Origin: Turritopsis dohrnii
Taxonomy: Eukaryota > Cnidaria > Hydrozoa > Anthoathecata > Oceaniidae
Direction of reading: 5' to 3'
Assembly (NCBI GenBank): GCA_027922465.2
Contig: BQMF02000228.1
Span: 434,001-498,000, forward strand
Length of the DNA stretch: 64,000 nucleotides
The position numbers and the translations under genes are program-made. Below, one piece after another: positions 27,501-39,500 of the stretch; within the stretch, counting starts at the first letter, position 1, and each line of letters opens with the position of its first letter. A model generated the notes under the pieces. That model was not told where the DNA came from. It worked only from the letters and a program-made list of their open reading frames with translations, and ran no database searches.

Positions 27501-30500
27501 TCACCTAATTACATGAGTTTATGTCAACATATTTGTGGAGTATTCAAAATAGTGAACGTAACTTCTTTAACTAAGCTATAAGCAAGTATGGTAATGATTT
27601 AAGATTTAAAGTCAACATCAAATAGAATTAGAATTAGAAAAAACAAACTCTTGTAAATTTGTACTGCTTTGTATGGAAGTTTTCATTGATATAAATCCAT
27701 ATTAGTAGTTGAACTTATTTTATACCTTTTTTACCTAATTTTTCTTTTGCAGATTTTGCAAGAAGGAAAGTCTCTTCTGTTGGATATTGCAACCCCAGAT
27801 TCAATTGCCAGATTAACTAAATCAAGTCTTTCTGCTAATGCTAATGAATTGTGGACTGCATACAATGAAATGGAAAAACATTCATCTTTGCAGGCATTTT
27901 TAAGGAGTCATTTGATGAATAATGAACAAGCAAGCCATTTTATACAGGTTTGTGTTGCTTCAATAATTTAATTTTTATGTGTCATCCCCTCTTCCCTGGT
28001 GGTACTGCTACCAGGCCATTCCCCTGTGAAGTCTTCAGATGTTTCTGTGTCAATAGGCCTGGGTAAGTTATAAATTGGTGCCTAATTGTGATGATTGTCA
28101 GCTGGAGTGTGAAGTAACTTCTCGCCTTGAAGTGTCCATTGAATGTAACAGTATAGAAAAGTTTGGCTTGGGAGGGGTGAATTAGAATTTTAAAAAAGAA
28201 TCTTGAGTCCCTTGTACTTATTCCTTCCAATCTTTTTTGATTTTTTGTTTTCTTTGTATCCATTAGAAGAAATTACACCCATACCTTGTTGTTGCATAAT
28301 TGCATTTCTATAAGCCTAAAGGTTTGATATGATCAAAGCCAAAGCTAATTAAAGTAACTGTGATTTTCTGGTCCTGTAGCTTACCAGCTATTTGTATCTA
28401 CAAAACGATGACATTCTATTCAAAAAACCTTGCATAATATAGAATTACAGTTATTATTTCAGACAAGCACTGTTTTTTCTTATACAGTTACTAGATATTG
28501 TAATAAAGGTAGTACAAATCATATAATTTCAAATTGAAAAACTCCCTTAGGTCACGACATTCTCAAGACTTTTGTCACCAGATGAAAAAGAAAGATTTGA
28601 CATTGACGGTATTCATGTTCAAATGATGTCATTAATGCAGTTTCAGACTGAAGAGTCATTTCGAGATGCATTAAAGTAAGAAATAATTCATCAGATCTTA
28701 TTAAAGTTGTTAACATACATATTTTCAGTAGTGGTTTAGTGGTTAAGTATTGAAAAACCAGTGATTTTAGGTTCACATCCATTTTAAGTCAAAACAAGAG
28801 CCATATGGTGCAAAACGGTAGCAGCAAAATTACTTGTCATACAAGGCTTTCAAAATTTTAGTTAAAGATCTAAAAAGTTATTTAAAGCTTGTTTTTTTAG
28901 AGATATCTTACTGGTGGAAAACTATTAAAATTATTAGTTGGTGTAAATAGGGTCTAATCATAAAACACCGGCAAATTAACTTATTAAGAGACAAAAGAAC
29001 ATGTCTGAGCTGTGTATAGTATGTTTTTTATAAGAGCTTTTTTATAAGAACTAATGTAGCCAAAAATGAGTTTCTTCGAAACAAAAATAATATAATGTTT
29101 TTAATTATAATTTTATGAAACCAAAACTGAATTTGAACAAATAACCGCCTTTTTGAACTAGATCTTTGAAAGCCTGGCAGTGTAGATAGCTAACAAACGT
29201 ATAAGTTAATAAGAATTCAAGTACCAAAGTACATTCAGTACCATAAGTAACTAAAAGTCCCAATTTTATGTAGACCTAATTTATAAATATCCATTCCTTC
29301 ATGGATTAAATGATAAAATATTTAAAAGAATGCTTTAAATGTTTGAAAATTCAGGCTGCGTTCTTTCATAAGAATTTATATTGAGTTTTTTGTGGAGTCT
29401 TGCAGACTCTAGATTGAAGATTAATTGCCATTTCGACCAGAGTTGTAGTATGATTAGTAGGAGTCCAAGAGTGTTTTAATACCGCATTCACTTTCGCTGC
29501 TATCATAAAAAAAATGAAGGTACTACATTTTTCTGTCTGAGATTCACTTTATGGACGAAAAGCTTCACAAATTAGAATAACAATATAAATTTCAATTTCC
29601 CTTCAATTTTCATTATCTTTTTGTCTTGTAATGAATTGCAGTTGATGTAGTTATAAGATTAATTCCAACTTTAGTATATGGTTTTAATAGCAAAAATAGT
29701 GGTCAAAAAACATAGTCCATCTATTTCAGACAATTTTATTTTCTGAATTTAGGAATTTTTTCAAGACTACTAATGGAAATGTATTGCTTATTATCCAATG
29801 CACAACTTCTGGTGAATCAGGAGATCTAATTGCATGTGCACAATACATTTGTAAGGAAGTGAAGGCACAGCATTGGAAAAAATCAAATCCTGTTTTTATC
29901 TTGTTTCTTCTCCAAATTAATCACAAGTATGGTCGATTTAAATCACTAAGTGGATGGCAGTCTGGATGGAGCTTCATTCATATTGATGAGTTAAGGGAAG
30001 GAAGTGAACATCGGCCCTCTATGATTCAATTTGCTGGTATGCCAATCAGTGGTCTGTTTGAATTAAAGAGTGATGCACAAGTAATCACTGTTCTTGGAAT
30101 TTTAAAGGGATGCATTCAGGCAGCTGTCAGAGAATTGAATGACACAAAAAACATGTCAAGTGATGAAATCAAAGAAAAGATTAGGCTTGTTTCTGAATTG
30201 TTAGAAGGAACTGATCGTAAGTAACACTTTTCATTATAAAGTAAGCCATTCTTTCTTGTCAATCATTATTATCATTATTATCGTTATTATGATTTTGCCC
30301 CAACAAAATATAGTTCACTTATTTTACACTTTGATAAATTTCTAGCAATCAAACGTGAACTTATCAAAAGTTTATTTGCCACATTAAATCATATTTTGAC
30401 AAATATGGAACAAATCTCAAACCCTGAAACTGTTGGCAATTGGGTTGAGCTTGAAGCCATGGAGCAAAAACATCTTCCAGACTATGGCACATTTCGTGAA

Positions 30501-33500
30501 GCATTGGTTAGGTGTGTAGAAGACAAAATTACACCAATTCTAACTGATATTTTGAAACAAATTGATGTTAACAACAATCTAATGATACTCAAGTCAAACA
30601 CAGATTATATGGAACTTTGGGTGGAACTTTTTGGAAAAGTTTTTCGGCATGTCAGCAAAATTAAAGGCAAAACTTTCAAAAACTCTGGAAACGTCCTGAA
30701 TGTTAATGCCCAGTTTCCATTTTCATTGCAAGTTATTGGCATTTTAAATGAAGTTATCAAAGACTTTTTTGACCAAGGTAAGTAAACGGTTTCTTTTTGC
30801 AGTATTTTGTTTTCTTTCAATCTTCAAACTGGTTTCAATGTTTCAACAAGATGCCCTGATGGGCAAAAGGATTTCTGCTTTACAGCTGATGCAAAGTGTT
30901 ATTCTGATCACCAAACTTCAAAGGCATTTAAAAGAACAACACAAAAGCCTGACACAGACAAAATTTACAAGGTTTACACTGCAGCGATAACAGGCGAAAA
31001 GAAATTGTTAAATAGCAAAGTGAATAAATGACGTTCAAATGGAATCTAGCTCCATTCATTCTTGTTGTGCACATAGATGTTGTGACAGTACACAATAAGA
31101 CGGGATTCGAATTTTCTGAGTGACATCTCATGAATTTCTTAAGGTTTGTTGTTAAGTTGGAAGCTGAATAGGGTCAAACCTTTAAATAATTGCAAATACC
31201 AAATTAAAAAAAGAAAACAGAAAAAGTTAACTTCAAAACCAATAACAAAAATGAAATGCAAAAAGTAAATTGCAAAACCAAGTTGTAAAATAAAAACAAA
31301 AAAGTAGGTTTAGAGACCTAAAGGAATAAAGACAAGAAACATCAATTGCATCTGACATGAAACATCCTTTATTTTGTAGGACCAAAATAACATTAAGTTT
31401 CTGTTGATCCTTTCACATACCACAGTGATTACGTACATAAATCATATGCTTTAAACATTTATTATGTAATGCCAATCTTCCTAATTATGAACAGACTTCC
31501 TCTAAATCGTAAACACACAAAGATTTTGATCATGAAAAATACATCGAATAACTGAAAGCAGTTAATTCTAGGATAAGGTTTGCGTTGTTTGAATTTACAG
31601 ACAGAATATGTTTTAATTTGTTATCATGATTAGGAAGGTCATTCATAATTAAGGACATACGTAATTATAACTTAACTGATCTCCAACAAAAGGTGAATCA
31701 ACAAAACAATATACACTGGGCTAAATGACATGAATTACTTGATTTTGATATCAAAATTGCATTTCTAAGAATTACACAAGTATGCTTGTGTACTAAACTT
31801 AAAGAGTTTAGGTTAGCAACAAAAAAAACATAAGTGATGATGCATTCTTGAAGTTGGAACTGAGGAAGAAACTGAGCTGATGTTAAGTTCCCAGAGCCTA
31901 GAAAGCATGACAGCCCATACACGAAACAAAATAAGATGTTTTGTATTTATAAAGACTTAAAAGAGTGTAAAGAAATATAAATATAAATGTTGTCTGAGTT
32001 ATCTTCTTTTGTAAAAGTGCTCAATGAAGTGGAGCTTATTATAAACAGTAAAAGAAAGACAAAACTCTGCATTTCTTCGTAAAAATGGTAACGAAGGGGA
32101 GCTTATTATAAAAGAATGATCACAGTTCAAAAGATAATTACAACTTTCTTCTATGGAGTTTTTTTTTCTCATCTTCAGATATGTATATCTTCTTTCAAAT
32201 TCAATTTTGCTTTGGAAATTTAAAATAGTTTTCATGTAAGCGAACACACTAAATTTAAAAAAATCGCTAGGTTTGGACATCAGAAAAACCAAAGCTGGTT
32301 TTTAATGTATTTTTAATGAAATCCAATAATGCAGTTTCCTTTTCTCATGCTCAAAAAAAATTATTTTCAGTTGACCATTTCCTTTTAATTTCATTCTTGT
32401 TTCCATCCAGGTGAACGTGAGTGACAAATAAAATGTTTCTTAAATAAAATTGTCAAGTTTTACATTGCTTTTTCAAAGGCTTTCACTTCAATCAGTGTGT
32501 GCTCATAGTAGAGCAGTTTAAGTTTACACATACTGTTGGCTGATGTGGGGCTTGTAACAATTCTGTCAGAAGTCAAGAGGCCATTTGGCAGAAACGTAAA
32601 GGAATAAATAAACGATCGTTGGAGAAAAGTGTGAAATGTTGGGAAAGGAAGCATGCTTAAAATTTTAATATTGAGCAAAATAAATCGTCATGAAGAATAT
32701 TGAGGTTTTACATTGTTTCAACATTTAGATCAAATGAAAGAAAACTTAATTCAGATCAACAATGCTGTGGATGTGCAATCATTTGGAAATGATATCAAAA
32801 ATCTGAATAGCAGTGCATTACAAGATTACATGCATGATCTTCTTCATTTGTCTTTCAGTTGTTTAACTGATGACATCTACAAGGTAAGATTGGTTTGTAT
32901 TATAGAAAGTTCGCACAATTCAAAAAGTTCAATGAGTAGGGTATAGGGTATAGAAATATAGTTGGAGGATTTTGTATTGCTTGTTATCCAAAACATAATT
33001 TAAGTATACTCATATTGTTTCGCTTGGTAAATCAATGAATGAATCATTGAACATCAATATGTTTCAATACTAAAACAAAGGCATACAGAACATAACATAA
33101 CATACAGAACAGGCATCTTAAACAACTATTTATATTCTGGTGTTCGAAAGTGTCCCAGTGAAGGACTCAGTGTCCAACATAATTACTCACATCGTTCTGT
33201 GTCTAATTATTTAACCAAGCAAATGTTTGTTGTTGTTCTGTGTTAACAATCCATGTCATTTGTACAAGTTAATCAACTTTAAAACAAAACTGTAATTTCA
33301 ATGAAACACATAATATATTGTAGATACTATGTTTCGAATTACTTCGAGCAGCTCATTGTATTGTTAACTCAACCATGCCAGAAAATGATGATGAACTTCA
33401 AGAAAAATCTGAAATTGATGTCAATCTTCCGGCCATACATGTTGCTTTATTCTTACTGGAGGAAAGATTTGCAAATGCTATAGATATGTTCAATTTTAAA

Positions 33501-36500
33501 CCTGATATCATACACCATTTGGATGTAGAACATGAAGAACCTTCTAAGGGAATAGTACGTGAATAAATTTATCTCTTTAATTTTTCTTTCACCATTTTCT
33601 TAAGTCAACATTGGTGTCTTCTACAATAACGTTTTTTCTTTGTTCATAGGTCTTAAGTAATTGTTGATATAGAATGTTATAGTTGTGTTACCTTTAATAC
33701 CTAGATATTCGATGTAAAAGCTTTGAAAATGATATTGGAAATTCAAATGTTAAATACAAGTCAGATTGAAAATCGTCAATTTTTATCCAGTTGGTCTTTA
33801 CAAATAAACGAAATATCAGTTTTAGCGAAAAAACTTTTCCATTCCAAGAAATGTCCTCAACTCTTTGATGAGGAATCAAGACATTTGTTGGATAACTGCA
33901 GGTAACTTCATTTCTTTGTTTGTTATTAAAAAATAGAATTATTTGATGAGAGTTATTAATGCCTACATTTAGGTTCCTTTGGACAAGATTACGTATTCTA
34001 AACCTTTACCTTGACAATGTTTTTTTACCAGAAGAAGAAGCAACAGCAGCTAACTCCAAAGCCTTAAAATCATTTTTGGAAGTATGTTTTTTTTTCCTTT
34101 ATTATTGTCATTTAAATGTCAAAAATATTGTAAGGCATTCGTACAATGTCAATTAAGTTCTAAGTGTTATCCAGTAAATCTAACTTAGGTTACAAGTTTT
34201 AGCCCACCTTTGGATCTGTCTTTTTTAATGAGTGGGTTAACAGGAGATTCCCTTGGACACTACTTTTACACTTCATTTGGGCAAGTTAAATCAATGCTAT
34301 ACGTAGCTTTGATGGTAAGACAACTATTAGCTGGAATCTGCCGGACGCAAAAGCCATTCATTACAGATGGAAGTCCAAAGATTCAAAACTGTTACTTCTT
34401 ATTCAATTTCCGCGCGTGTGAGCGTATGAAGTTACTTGGTTTACACATTCTATTCACAGTTTTCCACCGTTTTCGGAAAGGCAGTTCGGATTTCAGATTG
34501 TTGTTTTTATTTAGTTTAGTTAATGACAGACCCTAAAAGTCTATGCTAAAGTAATGGGAAAAGGCCATTTTCAAGATTATTTCATGAAAATATTAGGTTC
34601 TTACTTTTTAAATATTTTGGAAGTTATTTTAGACATATGTTAAAAACTTCCTAATTCAATCTTTAACACACAACACAAGAAGCGTTTTCCAACCAATTTC
34701 GTTTATGTTTTGTAGAAGTTGTAGAATTAGCTTCGTAGAAGCTTTGAAGAAGAATTTTAAGCGTACTTTCCTGTTTATATCAACTATTGTAATCCAAATA
34801 TTACCATGAGAACATTTGTTAGGGAGGAAATATTAGGAAATATTGGGAAATATGCTCGACGAAGGTTTCAAAATAAACAAAACTGTGCTGTGTAAAAATT
34901 TGCAACATAAGATCACAGGCAGAAATGTATATAGTATCAAGCTTACTGGTGAATACAGCTTATCGATAAATGCATGAAACGTACTCATTTCATTTGAAAG
35001 AAACGTTACACTGAAATTTGAATATATTGAAAAAAATTAAACAACTAGAACTTTCATTAGCACAAATCACTTCGTGAATAAATTGACTCAAACTGTGTCT
35101 ACATACTGATAGGTACTGAAAGTGTAAACATCAAGTGCAAAATATTGGCGAACGATTATGTCAAATAAAACTGATTTCCTGGCTCTGAAATGTTATAGTG
35201 AATTGAAAACTGGTTGAGATTGAGTTTAGTAAATTAAAGAAGGGATTTATTACTTTGGGGAATGCCAGTGTGTATCAAATTATTAGTCATTGTGCAATGC
35301 TCGGTCAAGTTATCACTGTGTGAGACAGATGAGTATTAAATTCCTATTGGAAAAGATGACATTGTTCAAAATTATCAAGATTTTTTCCATTACAAACCAC
35401 TTGATAGAAACACGATGAAAGGATTTAGTTTGGGATACATAATATCAGGAATGGTGAGATGTTGGTTGGCTTATGTTTACATACGACATATTCACAACAC
35501 ATTAATAGAAAATTTATCTAAGCAATATATATACATAAAAATGTGATTGCAAAAACCTGCATGTTCTTGATATGAAGCCATTTTTAAGGACGAAATGCAT
35601 TAGTGGGTATCCAAAACCTCTCCATCATAATAGTGCTTGAAAGAACAAGGCTTGTCAGGACACTATTTTTGAGACGTCATATTCAGAATTAAAACCCATA
35701 AAAAACACGGGATACTATTCGTGTTATTTATAAACTCCATGAAAAGTTTCAAGTGGTGTAATGCAGGTTTAGTAGAAATAGATTTATATATTGAATATGT
35801 TGATTTAAGTTATATAATTTTTATCTTCTTGTAATCCTATTAATTTTTGTGGATTAAAATTTTCCAAATTCCCAAGTTTAAAATACCAAAGTTTCTCCTC
35901 CTCCTACTAACCCATGTTATGAACAATTTCATGCAATATTTGCTTAAACATGTTACCAAATTCACATGTCTGACGAAGTTTGGTCGAAATTTGAAAGGTT
36001 TCCACAAAGAACAAGATGCTGATGTTGAATTTGGCAGTCCTTTTTCAGATTTGACCATAAATAGACTAAGTCTTCTATTTTTGTACTAGTTGTCAAACTT
36101 TGTAAAATCATTTGTTTGTAATAGACGTAATAATAGCGTTGAGGTCAATACAATTGTGAAAGTCGTCAATCCATACAGCTTCTTTTTTCAAATGATTCTG
36201 GTTCACTTTTACCAAATATCATTTTATTCTCCATGTGAACAATAAGTCATATTTTAGTAGTTGTGATAAACCTATTGTCGTATAAGCATTTCCAACAAGA
36301 AAAGAATGGATACAGGTATTCAGATTTCTTGAAAGTTAGCCTAAAGCAATTTCCTCTAGAGCTCACGCGGAAGTTGTTCAAGCCACGAGGCTTCTAGTGT
36401 AAATTTAGAACCTTCAGTTATAGCATTTCCTTATACACTGATAATTTCATCGTTCATTTCATAGGTACTTCTGCAAGTTAAAGATGATATGAAAAGTTTA

Positions 36501-39500
36501 GATTCATGGAGCCTACTTGAGGATTTCTTTCATGGAGCACTACAAACTAATGCTATGGATTGTGACGATAGGTAACATCCTTTATTCATTCATTTATCTA
36601 TTCATCCATTTAGATATTCATTTGAAGTATACATCATGTCTTTTTCATAGAGGTCATAGTTATGCTTACGATGACTTTGAAAAGAGGTGCTTGGTTTTCT
36701 ATGTGGAAATTGTCACAGAGTTTTGCTTTTCACGAGATGACGATGTCAATGTTGATCCTGCTGTTTTAAAACGTATTGTTGGCTATGTATTTCATTCAAC
36801 AGGAGGAGGAACCAAGCAGTTTTCACCGGTCCAAGATTACGCTCTAGATGCAACGCCTACGATTCGTTCTTTTATATTCCAACAGTTACTGCAAAAGTAA
36901 GCAGAAAAATGTTTCTACTTCCTTTTGTAACATGAAAGTTCCGAATAGGGTTTCCTGGTCAGAACAATTCATTGGCAAGAAGTATTATTATTTTCGTAAT
37001 ATTTGACTTCTTAGAGAGGAATTAGTTGAAACGATCATTGCTGAATGCTTACAAGAGAATTTGTCACTTGCTTCTTCAGATGAGGATAAACGGATTATTT
37101 GTCAGTTGTTTATACACTGTTATGAAGTGAGTTTGCACTCGTTTTATCATGAAAGTTGTAGTGTTGAAGTAAGTCAAATCAATTAACCATACAACGATTG
37201 TTCTAACAGGATCACGCAAATGCTGAAGCTTCGATACTAAAAACACCGTCTGTAATGAACTACACGTATGTGCATCATATCAGCAATACTCTCAAGATTG
37301 CGTTACGTTTCTTTGATACACATTATGCTCCATATAATACTACTACTGAATTCTTAAAGAATATTGCTTTACTGAGGTTCGCACTCACAGCTGTTTCATC
37401 ACTCCTGTATTCAAGATATTTTGTGACTGATGAAGTCGATGACCATAGAGTTCAAATTGAAATGAAGCAACTATTTGCAGTCTTGACGAAACTCTGTGTA
37501 GAATATAAAGACAGTGAATGTCACTTGTATCTACTGAAACAAATTAGACGTTGCTATGGAAGCAACGAGCTACGAATAATCCTCGCAAAAGCACAGTCTG
37601 AGTTGCTGTCGCTTGATATGAGTGACAATGAACAGGTTATGCATTGATTTTTATCAAACTTTTGTTATTAAAAACTTAATTTGGTAGAATTGTTTTTATT
37701 TGAAAGTGTTGCTTGATAACAGAATTGTGAGTTTCATGTGAAATGCATGGAATCAGCCCAAGATTATGCTAGTGAGAAAGACATATCCTGGTTTAGGATT
37801 ATGCTGAGAGATTTTTTTACTCCAATCTGAAACAAATTTCAGAAATATTTATGAAGCCCCAGATATATGCTTTACAAATGCAAATCAGAGCTTGAATACA
37901 CTTTTAAATGTCATGCTTGTAAAATTAAAACAAAGAAAGGATTCATAATGATCAAATCATTTACCTTAGGCTTCAAATGTCGAATCAGACAAGTACCTGG
38001 TGTACGGCGAAGTTTACAAAGAACTAAGGGAGCGATTGACAGAGTTACTAATGCGAAAAATCCATTTAGATGAATACCAAAATTATAAAAAGGTTGGTTA
38101 GTAGAAATGATTTGATGACTCTTGATATTCTTTACCCCATGTTGTATCATGTTTGTTGTTTTAGGCTTTAGAAGAGAAAGGAAAGAACTGCACAGTCCTA
38201 CTTTTAATTCTGATGCAAATACGCATTGTTGATTGCAAGGTAATAATGTTGTTTAAATTTCCGTTTTTGCTTTTTTCTATAAAAAGCTCGTTTGTTTTAT
38301 CTTCGTTTTTCTTCTTCCAATTTCATTATTTCTCCAAATTTTTTACATCATGAAAAAGTGCTTTTCAAGCTTAACACAGCGCAAAAAGAATTTTGGAAAG
38401 ATCTCATAACCTTCACATTTGCCAAGCATTTATAAAAACTGTGCAAGTTCATTTGAAACGTACTTTAATACTAGTTATTACTTACCCATTAGAAAATATT
38501 TCTTAAAAATACAGTAAAAAATACGAACTTTTGTCTTGGTAATGTAATTGTAATTTAATTGGCTCGTGCTTTCCATATTTTAGTTAATGAGTAACATAGA
38601 AGATATTCCTGAACTAAAGGTTTACTTTGTCATTTTGTGTGAATTTAGAAAACAACAATTGAATTTAGAAAATGATGTTTCTGTTTTTTGTTACCTCCAT
38701 CTACAGGAAAACCTGAAATCAATTGAGACCATCTGCAGGTTGAGTGATGAGGGAAATATCCAAGAGGTTTTGCTTCACTTTTTGTTTGTACTACAGTCAA
38801 GTCAAGCAGGTGGACTGTTAGATTTCTACTTTTTAATGGCTGACAATCCAGACACACTTCAGGTTTGTATTTCATTTAAACATGTTTGCTTTCTCTTTAT
38901 CTCTTGATAATGGATAAAGACTTCTTCAATTAGGGTTGCTTCCTACCAACAATGCCAGATGATAATTTCTCAGAAGTAATGAATGCTGGAGTTGGAAAAA
39001 TGCACAGTAAGTCATAGAAGATGCTATTGTGTCTTTTTTTCTGATTATTTTTGTGTGCTTTGAGAAAAATAGTTTTCTCATGTTGAGTTAATGAAAATCC
39101 CTTACATGTTTTTCATAAGCATATTAAATTTTCAGATGAGGCTCGGTTATGCTTAAGCTATCACAAAATAAAGGCTGGATTTATGCTTATAGTATGCTTA
39201 TTACAATAAAATCCAGTATTATTGAAAATGAAATAAAAATTAGCATAAACGTGCTATATTACTCTTATGGGTTCCTAAAAAGCCAATATTTCACTTACAT
39301 TGGTATTTTACGATACAATGCATTTTTAACATATTTAAACTTATTAATTTCGCTAGTATAGCGAAGTATTGGTATCGTCGTTCTATGTATCTCCGTGACA
39401 TTTTGGACGATCTCACTAAAGTAAATAATTGCATAAAAAAGCCATGTCCGCACACACCTTAGCAACAAAATCTTTTGCAGGCTGACTGACGGGCTAAATT

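Noticed and set aside
28727..28790. Functional tRNA gene
   Set aside because: A- and B-box-like motifs are present but acceptor and anticodon stems do not form; a SINE fragment is more likely.
30807..31031. 75-codon + frame with three Cys in the intron after 30777
   Set aside because: No known domain, and the phase of flanking exons (1 to 1) is already satisfied by joining 30777 to 32729.
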